The notes: generated from the letters alone by a model not told the origin. A DNA stretch of 7,985 bases from Methanosphaera sp. rholeuAM6 (GCA_003266105.1 MVAA01000092.1:645-8629), one strand, 5' to 3'; counted from the first letter of the stretch, positions 1 through 5,472 are shown. Numbers and translations: made by a program.

Positions 1-587
1 GAATTGCTTGCCGTTATCTTTCCAACATTATAAATGGCTCCCCCACAGGATGAAGCGGTTGAATTCTGGATTTTTATACTTTTAAGAGTTAAGTTTCCGG
101 CATTATATAATGCACCACCTTTTTCGTTTCCTGCATTTGTAATTGTTAAAGCTTTTAGAACTGCATTGGATTTGACAGTGAACGCATTTTTGTCAGAAGA
201 GTTTATAACTGTTAACTGTTTACTGTAACCACTGATATTGACATTCTTATCCAAAACAATCCCCGATTCACAGTAGGTACCGCTATTCAAATATATTGAA
301 CCACCATCCTTTACCACTGATAATGCACTTTTAATGGTGGCTTTTGGATTGGATTTGCTGCCGTTATTGGTATCCTTTCCACGAGTGCTGACATATACCT
401 TGTCTAGGGAAACATCCTCTTCGTCAACAAGTGTTTTTGTGTTGATTTGTGTTGTATCCACCTTATCAATACTTGCTGATAAATCATTGTCCGTGGAATT
501 ATCAGTAGCATTCACCGTTGAAATACAGAAAAGTATTAATAAAACCAGTACAATCGGGAAAAATTTCATTATCCTTGAGTTGCTCAT
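1..587 (-). CDS. Adhesin-like secreted beta-helix protein, N-terminal part (runs off left edge)
   Basis: An open frame of 195 codons starts at ATG 587 and is still open at base 1, so only the N-terminus is present. Residues 1-27 form a clear signal peptide: Arg5 and Lys8, a hydrophobic core at about 9-24, and probable cleavage after Val-Asn-Ala27. A Thr/Asn/Asp-rich linker follows. At 65-105 comes the entry motif of right-handed beta-helix proteins (YVSTRGKDTNNG, then NPKATI, then DGGSIYLNSGTY). From about 157 there are repeats of the type GGALYNAGNLTL and GGAIYNVGKIT, typical of the large adhesin-like proteins of gut Methanobacteriales. It should be exported and displayed or secreted, but no anchor is visible because the C-terminus is missing. 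An in-frame ATG at 569 has an AAGG only 3 bases upstream, so the longer start is preferred. The exact ligand is unknown. Two plus-strand ORFs at 34-228 and 334-624 are shadows of it. Confidence 0.85.
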   Translation of the reverse strand, partial: MSNSRIMKFFPIVLVLLILFCISTVNATDNSTDNDLSASIDKVDTTQINTKTLVDEEDVSLDKVYVSTRGKDTNNGSKSNPKATIKSALSVVKDGGSIYLNSGTYCESGIVLDKNVNISGYSKQLTVINSSDKNAFTVKSNAVLKALTITNAGNEKGGALYNAGNLTLKSIKIQNSTASSCGGAIYNVGKITASN

Positions 588-610
588 TATTATTCACATC
601 TTTATTTTTT

Positions 611-620
611 ATTATATTTT
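611..620 (-). promoter_or_regulatory. Possible TATA box of the adhesin-like gene
   Basis: On the minus strand AAAATATAAT lies 24-33 bases upstream of the ATG at 587. That is about the distance expected for an archaeal TATA box serving a transcript with a very short leader or none. The surroundings are AT-rich, so chance similarity is possible. Confidence 0.3.
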
Positions 621-646
621 ATGAGTATTGTCAAAGTTTTCTTCAT

Positions 647-658
647 AAAAAAGGAAAA
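647..658 (-). terminator. T-rich terminator after the exchanger gene
   Basis: Immediately after the exchanger stop codon the minus strand reads a pyrimidine tract with T4 (658-655), CC, then T6 (652-647). Archaeal RNA polymerase terminates at such T-runs without needing a hairpin. It separates the cyclodeaminase-exchanger operon from the adhesin-like gene. Confidence 0.5.
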
Positions 659-665
659 GGGGAGT

Positions 666-1601
666 TTAATTTCTTATAATAATATAGATCATGTAGATTA
701 TAAACAATGATACTAATATAATACCGTCCTTACGGTTAAAGTCGTTCTTATCATATGCCAGTATGAACGTTATTACTGTAAATATTATCATGATAACTGC
801 ATCAATGAACATTATATTCGTAGTTGTTATTGGACTTATTGTGTTTGTTAATCCGAGAATGAACATGATGTTAAAAAGGTTACTTCCAACAGCATTACCT
901 ATGGCTATGTCTGTTTTCTTATTGTAGGCCGCTGTAACACTGGTTATAAGTTCAGGTAGACTGGTTCCAATTGACACTATGGTCAGACCCACCAGCGTTT
1001 CGCTCATCCCGATACTTATTGCTATGTCCTTGGCGGATTCAACTACGAGATCGCCACCAATCACTATACCGATGATACCTATGATAATGTATATTCCGAT
1101 ACGTGTCGGTGTTAGGTGTGTGGTACCGACGGGCATGTTGCTACTTTGTTTTCTTGATTTGTATATCATGAATGAAATATATGCAATCAACAGTATTAAC
1201 AGTATGATTCCTTCAATTCTGCTAATCTGGCTACCCGTATATATGAACAGTAACAGTAAAAGGCTTGAACCCAAGAGTATTGGAAAGTCCTGTTTAAGAG
1301 ATTCCTTTGTTATGTCAATCTTGTACATTATGGCTGTAAGACCGATTACGGCCAACAGGTTAAAGATATTGCTTCCGATAACATTGCTTATTGCAATAGC
1401 ATTGCTGCCTGTAAGTGCCGATGAAACAGATACTGCCGCTTCAGGTGCACTTGTACCAAGGGCAACGATTGTTAGACCAATTATGATGGCCGGTATTTTA
1501 AGCTTGGTTGCAAGGTCACTGGCTCCCTCTACGAAGAGGTCTGCCCCCTTAATCAGAAACACGAAACCAACCAACAATAATATGACTGTTAAAATGGACA
1601 T
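666..1601 (-). CDS. Sodium/calcium (CaCA family) exchanger
   Basis: A 311-residue integral membrane protein of the cation/Ca2+ antiporter family, with about ten hydrophobic helices in two inverted halves. The two signature alpha repeats are plain. Repeat 1 has GTSAPE at 49-54 (Glu54) and GSNIFN at 76-81 (Asn81). Repeat 2 has GTSLPE at 212-217 (Glu217) and GSNLFN at 239-244 (Asn244). The two Glu residues are the family's essential Ca2+ ligands. The length matches archaeal and bacterial YrbG/NCX_Mj-type proteins, so it is full length. It probably exports Ca2+ in exchange for Na+ (or H+). A hydrophilic loop at about 146-166 joins the halves. The ATG at 1601 lies 6 bases after the stop of the upstream cyclodeaminase-like gene, and its Shine-Dalgarno-like AGGAT overlaps that stop, so the two are co-transcribed and probably translationally coupled. 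Ion specificity is inferred, not shown. Confidence 0.92.
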   Translation of the reverse strand: MSILTVILLLVGFVFLIKGADLFVEGASDLATKLKIPAIIIGLTIVALGTSAPEAAVSVSSALTGSNAIAISNVIGSNIFNLLAVIGLTAIMYKIDITKESLKQDFPILLGSSLLLLLFIYTGSQISRIEGIILLILLIAYISFMIYKSRKQSSNMPVGTTHLTPTRIGIYIIIGIIGIVIGGDLVVESAKDIAISIGMSETLVGLTIVSIGTSLPELITSVTAAYNKKTDIAIGNAVGSNLFNIMFILGLTNTISPITTTNIMFIDAVIMIIFTVITFILAYDKNDFNRKDGIILVSLFIIYMIYIIIRN

Positions 1602-1607
1602 TTTATC

Positions 1608-2831
1608 CTACTCTTCAAGTTTATGCAGTTCATCAAGTAGTATTGGTAGGAATGAACCGATATCTGTAACAATACTGATAACCTGTGCACTTCCACGATC
1701 GGCAAGTTTTGTAACGCTTGCATTGCTGATATCCACACAAACACTTTTGATACGTGCCGGGATTATGTTACCTGTAGCAACACTGTGTAAAAGCGTGGCA
1801 ATCATAATAACCATGTCAACATCCTGCACTTCTTCACGCATACGCTGTTGAGCTTCCTGTGAATCAGTTATCACATCAGGCAATGGTCCGTCATCACGTA
1901 TACTTCCTGCAAGAACATATGGTGCATTGTTTTTTATGCATTCATACATTACTCCACTGGTAAGTATTCCCTGTTCCACGGCATCCCTGATACTGCCTGC
2001 CTTGTTAATGGTGTTTATTGCACGAAGATGATGCTTGTGTCCGTGTGCAACAAGTTCCCCTGTTTTTGTTTTAACACCAAGACTAGTTCCATAGAGTGCA
2101 TCTTCAATATCATGTGTTGCAAGAGCGTTTCCTGCAAATAGCTTGTTAACATATCCTTCCCTGATTAGTTGTGCAAGTACAGGTGAACAACCTGTATGTA
2201 TGACTGCAGGTCCACCGACAACACATACCTTTCCACCTTTATCCTTTATTTCCTTCATTTCCACTGCAACTTTACGTATTATGCTGCGTGTTGGTTTTTC
2301 TGCGGATGCTTCACTGTTCATGAACTCAAAAGTGTTTTTTCCACGTGACTTTTCGGGTGGTGCAACCCTTACACCCTTATGTCCGACAACAACCATTTCA
2401 CCCTTTTTAACAGTGTTTAATGGTTTGCATGTTGCGGTTTTTGCCTGGGTATCAACAACTATCATACAGTCCATTTCAATGTTGTCAATGTTAATCCAAC
2501 GGTTATCGTACCTGATTTCAGTTGTGTAATTGGTTGTTGAATAAAAGTTATCGGGGACTGTCTTATCTTTTTGTGATGCTACCAGTTCTACTTCATCTTC
2601 CTCCACCAGTTGAGCACCCATATCAGTTACAGTATCCAGTATCTGGTTTAATATTTCCTCATTATCTGCCTGTATACGTATTCTGGCAGTACTTATGTCA
2701 GTATTATGCTTTCCCACATTCAGTTCTTCAATTTCATAGTCTCCACCTATGTCTATGATAGAGTCCATTACCTTTTGTAATGTGAAAGAATCAATGATGT
2801 GTCCGCTTAACTTAATTTTTTGAACGTGCAT
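1608..2831 (-). CDS. TIGR00300-type LOR/SDH-domain protein, probable archaeal ornithine cyclodeaminase
   Basis: A 407-residue full-length member of the archaeal family related to the C-terminal domain of cyanobacterial ArgZ/AgrE. Members have been described as NAD-dependent archaeal ornithine cyclodeaminases, which convert ornithine to proline plus ammonia (recalled knowledge). Residues 1-85 form the LOR/SDH-like N-terminal domain. From about 199 there is a nucleotide-binding fold with GGKVCVVGGPAVIHTGCSP (199-217, Cys215), then FAGNALATHDIEDALYGTS at 232-250, a His-rich AHGHKHH stretch at 262-268, and the C-terminal signature CVDISNASVTKLADRGSAQ at 365-383. It is cytosolic. The ATG at 2831 is preceded by AAGGATG about 8 bases upstream. 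It is the first gene of a two-gene operon with the exchanger, and no reaction links the two directly. Older annotations call the family simply LOR/SDH bifunctional enzyme conserved domain protein. The family is secure. The exact reaction in this organism is an inference. Confidence 0.88.
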   Translation of the reverse strand: MHVQKIKLSGHIIDSFTLQKVMDSIIDIGGDYEIEELNVGKHNTDISTARIRIQADNEEILNQILDTVTDMGAQLVEEDEVELVASQKDKTVPDNFYSTTNYTTEIRYDNRWINIDNIEMDCMIVVDTQAKTATCKPLNTVKKGEMVVVGHKGVRVAPPEKSRGKNTFEFMNSEASAEKPTRSIIRKVAVEMKEIKDKGGKVCVVGGPAVIHTGCSPVLAQLIREGYVNKLFAGNALATHDIEDALYGTSLGVKTKTGELVAHGHKHHLRAINTINKAGSIRDAVEQGILTSGVMYECIKNNAPYVLAGSIRDDGPLPDVITDSQEAQQRMREEVQDVDMVIMIATLLHSVATGNIIPARIKSVCVDISNASVTKLADRGSAQVISIVTDIGSFLPILLDELHKLEE

Positions 2832-2896
2832 TTATTCAACATCCTTATCCTTTATCAAATTTTGGTTATTATAATAATTATTATTTCTCTTAATTA

Positions 2897-2907
2897 TAGT
2901 ATAAAAT
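2897..2907 (-). promoter_or_regulatory. Probable TATA box of the cyclodeaminase-exchanger operon
   Basis: The minus strand reads ATTTTATACTA, preceded by the purine-rich AAAAAAGA that could serve as a BRE. Transcription would start about 25 bases further on, near 2870-2875, giving a leader of roughly 40 bases that carries the AAGGATG ribosome-binding site. Confidence 0.5.
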
Positions 2908-2974
2908 TCTTTTTTAGTATCAGAATATTATTATTTAAAATCAGCAAGATTAATGACTGGAGGAGAATGATGGG

Positions 2975-2999
2975 TGGGTATATGGTTAGAGTATACCCA
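2975..2999 (-). other. Perfect hairpin over the gap stop codon
   Basis: TGGGTATA at 2975-2982 is the exact reverse complement of TATACCCA at 2992-2999. The 9-base loop at 2983-2991 contains the gap stop codon (2986-2988). No strong T-run follows directly on the minus strand, so it is not a classical terminator. It could protect or define the 3' end of the gap mRNA. Confidence 0.6.
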
Positions 3000-3999
3000 T
3001 TGCCTTGTTGGTTTTTAGAATGGATTTTTCACCATCTTCTTCTAATTCAAGCATTGCTCTTATTGCATCAACGTTTTCTGGTACAACGTCAGATTCCTGG
3101 TGAACTGCCTGCATATAGAATAATTCTCCATCAACCACATTAACAGATTCTTTCCATACTGGAATTTCGTACATGTCTCCTCTTGATCTTCCAAGATCTT
3201 TGGCAAATTCCATTAATTCTGCTGTAGAACCTAATTTAAGACTTGCATCTACCGGCAGTACACGGTAAGCTTTTTCAAATGTGTCAAGAACATCATCGGT
3301 TGAAACATCATTTTCAAGTTCCACCATGATGTTATGTGTGTGCATGAGTGTTGTAGGTACAGCAAGAGCCATAGTCATTACATCCATGTCCTTGATGATT
3401 GTTTGTACATCCGGACCGTGATGAGAAGGAACTGTAGTAACTGGTTTAATAGCATTTATTGGACCTTTTTTAGAATCATTAGGGTCAGCTGCACGTCTTA
3501 CCATAACGGCACGTACTTTTTTAACGCCGGCAAGATCGTTTACTGGTTTAAGTGTACGACATAATCCCGTAGTGTTACAGGATACTACGCGAACGTAATC
3601 TTTTCCTAAACTTTCCTCATAGTTGCTTTCAGCGTTGAATGAAGTTCCTACAGGATCATGGTCTTCTCCACCTTCAAAAATGGCCTTTAAGCCTAATGGT
3701 TTGTAGGTTTCTTCCATGTTTTGAATACCTACTCCTCCAGGAGTACAGTCAACAACAAGATCCAGTTTTTCAAATAATTCATCAGCAGTACCTGCAACCT
3801 TAATGCCTGCTTCTTCAAATTGTGCTTCTCTTTCAGGAACACTTATGTATAAATCATATCCCCTTTCTACAGCAGCTTTTGCTTCATAATCCGGAGTTCT
3901 TTTGGTAACTCCAACAATTTTCATATCGTCTTGTGCAGTAACAGCATCTGCTACTCTTTTACCTATGGTTCCGTATCCATTTATTCCAATACCTTTCAT
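2986..3999 (-). CDS. gap: Glyceraldehyde-3-phosphate dehydrogenase, archaeal type
   Basis: A 337-residue full-length archaeal (type II) GAPDH, which interconverts glyceraldehyde 3-phosphate and 1,3-bisphosphoglycerate with NAD(P). In methanogens it mainly serves gluconeogenesis and glycolytic flux in the cytosol. The N-terminus is the nucleotide-binding motif GINGYGTIGKRVADAV at 5-20. The catalytic nucleophile is Cys141 in SCNTTGLCRTLKP (140-152). A His in LMHTHN (218-223), most likely His220, matches the catalytic His of the Methanothermus enzyme. Other family signatures are DCTPGGVG at 84-91 and FEGGEDHDPVGTSFNAE at 108-124. The ATG at 3999 has AGGA about 9 bases upstream. The gene is preceded by a long promoter region with a TATA-like box and an inverted repeat, and appears monocistronic: 154 bases with a separate promoter separate it from the next gene downstream. 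GC is higher than in the accessory genes to its right. Confidence 0.97.
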   Translation of the reverse strand: MKGIGINGYGTIGKRVADAVTAQDDMKIVGVTKRTPDYEAKAAVERGYDLYISVPEREAQFEEAGIKVAGTADELFEKLDLVVDCTPGGVGIQNMEETYKPLGLKAIFEGGEDHDPVGTSFNAESNYEESLGKDYVRVVSCNTTGLCRTLKPVNDLAGVKKVRAVMVRRAADPNDSKKGPINAIKPVTTVPSHHGPDVQTIIKDMDVMTMALAVPTTLMHTHNIMVELENDVSTDDVLDTFEKAYRVLPVDASLKLGSTAELMEFAKDLGRSRGDMYEIPVWKESVNVVDGELFYMQAVHQESDVVPENVDAIRAMLELEEDGEKSILKTNKAMGIL

Positions 4000-4037
4000 A
4001 ATAATACGTCCTAATAAAAAAATTATAAGGAAATGTG

Positions 4038-4059
4038 ATTAGACTAATAATGGTCTAAT
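4038..4059 (-). promoter_or_regulatory. Operator-like inverted repeat in the gap promoter
   Basis: ATTAGAC (4038-4044) and GTCTAAT (4053-4059) are exact reverse complements with an 8-base spacer. The centre lies about 34 bases downstream of the middle of the TATA-like box on the minus strand, so the repeat overlaps or just follows the predicted transcription start. That is the normal place for an archaeal repressor site. TGATTA (4036-4041) and TAATCA (4066-4071) form a second, wider pair. It could also fold as a 5'-leader hairpin. Confidence 0.45.
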
Positions 4060-4078
4060 TCAATTTAATCATATAATA

Positions 4079-4086
4079 ATATATAA
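4079..4086 (-). promoter_or_regulatory. Probable TATA box of gap
   Basis: The minus strand reads TTATATAT about 80 bases upstream of the gap ATG. It predicts a start near 4055-4060 and a leader of about 55-60 bases. A second TA-rich candidate lies at about 4102-4110. The region is AT-rich, so the choice is tentative. Confidence 0.4.
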
Positions 4087-4212
4087 GATGATATTAGTTA
4101 TTTATATATATTGATGATTCATGACAAATTAAGAATTTAAAAGATATTAATATGGACCTTTAAGATGGGTTCATTGAAAATGTTTCTATTAGTGTTTTAT
4201 CCTAAATGAATA

Positions 4213-4234
4213 CCTCAACCCCTACAGGTTGAGG
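4213..4234. repeat. Perfect 8-bp hairpin, candidate IS right-end stem
   Basis: CCTCAACC (4213-4220) and GGTTGAGG (4227-4234) are exact reverse complements with a 6-base loop. It is the most GC-rich structure in this AT-rich intergenic region, which makes chance pairing unlikely. No T-run follows on the minus strand, arguing against a simple terminator. Confidence 0.65.
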
Positions 4235-4236
4235 AT

Positions 4237-4273
4237 GGAAAGGAATTTCAGAAAAAGTATAAATTCCCTTTCC
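4237..4273. repeat. Bulged 12-bp hairpin next to the first stem
   Basis: GGAAAGGAATTT (4237-4248) pairs with 4261-4273 along all 12 bases with one extra C as a bulge. The loop is 12 bases (4249-4260). It lies 2 bases from the neighbouring 8-bp hairpin, so together they would form a compact two-stem RNA. Confidence 0.6.
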
Positions 4274-4322
4274 ACATACTAAAACAATTAGTACCCTGGA
4301 AGTGGAGGATAACTTGGTATAT

Positions 4323-4388
4323 TTAAGTTCCACAAAAACTTACAACCCAAGAATCTCCATCTTCTACAAGAGGAAAATGTTCAACTTC
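4323..4388 (-). pseudogene. Possible TnpB C-terminal remnant
   Basis: The minus strand encodes EVEHFPLVEDGDSWVVS and then FCGT before a TAA at 4323-4325. In another frame the reading continues as NIPSYPPLPGY to a stop near 4290. The VE-x-x-PLVEDG style recalls the variable tail after the RuvC domain of archaeal TnpB proteins, and its position just before the right-end hairpins fits. None of the catalytic or zinc-finger residues are present. Upstream of it the frame encodes only AT-driven Phe/Ile/Tyr sequence, so the body of the gene is gone. The identification rests on recalled resemblance and may be wrong. Confidence 0.25.
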
Positions 4389-4517
4389 AATAATTGAAAA
4401 GTCAAAAATAAATATAAGATAAAAATGATATATGATTACAAAACTATGCAATGAAAGAAAAAAAAGATAAATGAAAATAGAATAATACTTAAATATTTTT
4501 TTTATTATTTGAAAATG

Positions 4518-4525
4518 TTTAAATA
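4518..4525 (+). promoter_or_regulatory. Possible TATA box of the orphan 78-codon ORF
   Basis: TTTAAATA lies about 50 bases upstream of the TTG start at 4571. It predicts a start near 4545-4550 and a leader of about 20-25 bases that contains the strong ribosome-binding site GGTGAT at 4561-4566. Confidence 0.4.
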
Positions 4526-4570
4526 AAATAGTTACTTAATATAATATTATAAAGAAAAAAGGTGATAAAA

Positions 4571-4804
4571 TTGAAAAAAGATAAAAAAATATATGAAAAA
4601 GTTCATTATGTGTTTGAAGATGAGTTGGTAGGTTATGATGATCCAAAAGACAGACCTACAGCAGATTTCAATGAAGAAGAAACAAAAGACTTAATTGAAT
4701 ATATAAACAGTCCCTTAACAGAACAGGAAAAAAAGATTAATGAACGCATTAAAAACAGTAGAAAGGTGTTATGGATAAATGGTAATAAGAGAAGATATAT
4801 TTAG
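4571..4804 (+). CDS. Hypothetical small charged protein, TTG start
   Basis: I do not recognise this protein. It is the only plus-strand gene in the window. The frame is open from GTG 4562, but that GTG lies inside GGTGAT (4561-4566), a perfect match to the archaeal anti-Shine-Dalgarno end. The initiation codon is therefore more likely TTG 4571, four bases after it, giving 77 residues. The protein is highly charged, rich in Lys, Glu and Asp, with no membrane segment, signal peptide or Cys. The middle has an acidic stretch (GYDDPKDRPTADFNEEE) followed by a probable helix, LIEYINSPLTEQEKKINERI, and a basic C-terminus ending NKRRYI. Its stop overlaps the stop of the convergent acetyltransferase. 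Size and charge would suit a DNA- or protein-binding partner such as an antitoxin, but nothing in the sequence proves this. The good ribosome-binding site is the best evidence that it is a real gene. Confidence 0.6.
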   Translation: MKKDKKIYEKVHYVFEDELVGYDDPKDRPTADFNEEETKDLIEYINSPLTEQEKKINERIKNSRKVLWINGNKRRYI

Positions 4805-5343
4805 TTATTAATTATTCTTCTAATATCTTTATACATCTGAATTGAAAGATAAGGATTTCTTTTTGCTTTATTTTTCAACTTTCGGATAATATTCCTATCT
4901 TTAAATTTAAAAGAATTTTTTTGATAAAAAGGATATGCATTAAAATATGCATCAATTGTTAAAAACATTATCCCCACATTTTCTGATAATTCTATAACTT
5001 TTTTCGTTATTTCATCCAAAAGGTTAGTACCCAAACCAATACTGCCAAACTTATTATCTACGGCCAAACGTCCTATTTTAATTGCTGGACAAAACTCATA
5101 TTTAGTGTTCAATTCTGGATTATTTTTTGTTCTGAAACTATCCGCAAACAAGCTAAAATACGCAACAATATCCTCCCCATAACGAACTATATATGTGACA
5201 TTATATTGTTCTTCCTGCTGAAATAAAGCTTTTTCTTTCAAATATTTATTTAAATTATTGTTTCCACAATCAAATTCACCTACTTCATGATATCGATTTA
5301 ATTTTTCAATTTTGTAATTTTTAATTATGTTTTTATTATTCAT
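4801..5343 (-). CDS. GNAT family N-acetyltransferase
   Basis: A 180-residue cytosolic GNAT that transfers acetyl from acetyl-CoA to an unknown amine. Landmarks are FDCGNNNLNKYLKEKA (24-39), typical of the subfamily that includes stand-alone GNATs and TacT/AtaT-like toxins, the beta-4 strand AIKIGRLAVD (87-96), and a C-terminal AYFNAYPFYQKNSF (132-145), where Tyr140 fits the usual catalytic acid. The acetyl-CoA loop is unusual. The subfamily normally has QGKGIG, but here it reads GSIGLG (100-105), so the conserved Gln/Arg is a Gly. The basic tail resembles that of tRNA-acting members. Two sampled 60-base blocks (4861-4980) hold only 26 G/C in 120, against 28 of 60 in top6A at 6541-6600, which suggests recent acquisition. 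No ribosome-binding site is seen, and the TATA box is about 30 bases upstream, so the mRNA may be leaderless. There is no co-directional antitoxin gene beside it. The family is secure; the substrate is unknown. Confidence 0.88.
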   Translation of the reverse strand: MNNKNIIKNYKIEKLNRYHEVGEFDCGNNNLNKYLKEKALFQQEEQYNVTYIVRYGEDIVAYFSLFADSFRTKNNPELNTKYEFCPAIKIGRLAVDNKFGSIGLGTNLLDEITKKVIELSENVGIMFLTIDAYFNAYPFYQKNSFKFKDRNIIRKLKNKAKRNPYLSIQMYKDIRRIINN

Positions 5344-5361
5344 ACTTATACTTATAAAAAG

Positions 5362-5393
5362 TATTACTATTTAAATATTACCATATAGTAATA
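5362..5393 (-). promoter_or_regulatory. Inverted repeat flanking the GNAT promoter
   Basis: TATTACTAT (5362-5370) and ATAGTAATA (5385-5393) are exact 9-base reverse complements with a 14-base spacer that contains the TATA-like box. A further TATTAC lies inside at 5376-5381, and TACTT/AAGTA arms occur at 5349-5363. Such repeated half-sites over a promoter suggest repressor binding, possibly autoregulation. The AT-rich context lowers certainty. Confidence 0.45.
5369..5378 (-). promoter_or_regulatory. Probable TATA box of the GNAT gene
   Basis: The minus strand reads ATATTTAAAT, centred 30 bases upstream of the ATG at 5343. With normal archaeal spacing, transcription would begin within a few bases of the ATG, which fits the absence of a ribosome-binding site. 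Confidence 0.5.
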
Positions 5394-5452
5394 AAAATAA
5401 TAATAAAAAGTTCATAATAAATAATTATTAAATAAAAATAGTTTAATAAATC

Positions 5453-5472
5453 AAAAAATTCAATAAAAAAAA
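5453..5472 (-). terminator. T-run terminator of the top6 operon
   Basis: After the last membrane-protein gene the minus strand carries T8 (5472-5465) followed by T6 (5458-5453). This double T-run, about 20 bases beyond the stop codon, is a typical archaeal terminator and is the natural end of a top6B-top6A-membrane protein transcript. Confidence 0.65.

Larger units (their letters stand above)
4205..4409 (-). mobile_element. Decayed right end of an IS200/IS605-type element (putative)
   Basis: Read on the minus strand there is, in order, a short peptide resembling a TnpB C-terminal tail (4388-4323), a bulged 12-bp hairpin (4273-4237), a perfect 8-bp hairpin (4234-4213), and TATTCAT. A subterminal hairpin followed by a TTCA-like motif is how right ends of IS200/IS605 elements usually look, and their omega-RNA scaffold ends at the same place. 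No TnpA gene, TnpB catalytic domain or left end is visible, so the element is at most a remnant. The boundary near 4205 is a guess. The rest, towards 4560, is featureless AT-rich DNA. Confidence 0.4.
4000..4570. other. 571-base non-coding region between gap and the orphan ORF
   Basis: No convincing gene fits here on either strand. The left third (4000-4110) holds the gap ribosome-binding site, an inverted repeat and a TATA-like box on the minus strand. The middle (about 4205-4390) holds two adjacent hairpins and a possible TnpB tail, read as an IS200/IS605 right-end relic. The right part (about 4400-4550) is low-complexity AT-rich DNA, with the probable promoter of the plus-strand ORF at its end. 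Confidence 0.8.

Noticed and set aside
34..624. Two plus-strand ORFs at 34-228 and 334-624
   Set aside because: They are antisense to the adhesin-like frame, which has a signal peptide and beta-helix repeats.
979..1851. Long plus-strand ORF of 290 codons
   Set aside because: It is antisense to the exchanger and the end of the cyclodeaminase-like gene, both with clear family motifs. Its own sequence has no recognisable domain and no ribosome-binding site.
2143..2529. Plus-strand ORF of 128 codons
   Set aside because: It lies fully antisense within the cyclodeaminase-like gene and is explained by that gene's codon bias.
2820..3564. Plus-strand ORFs at 2820-3143 and 3334-3564
   Set aside because: The first spans the operon promoter and the end of gap, the second is antisense inside gap; neither has coding character.
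4213..4273. CRISPR repeat or ordinary terminator
   Set aside because: The hairpin units occur once and are not spaced repeats, and no T-run follows on the minus strand.
4562..4570. GTG 4562 as start of the orphan ORF
   Set aside because: The GTG is part of the GGTGAT ribosome-binding site, so initiation at TTG 4571 is more likely.
4801..5343. Classical GNAT-RHH toxin-antitoxin operon
   Set aside because: No co-directional small gene lies upstream of the GNAT (5344-5490 is non-coding), and the neighbouring small protein shows no recognisable ribbon-helix-helix motif.
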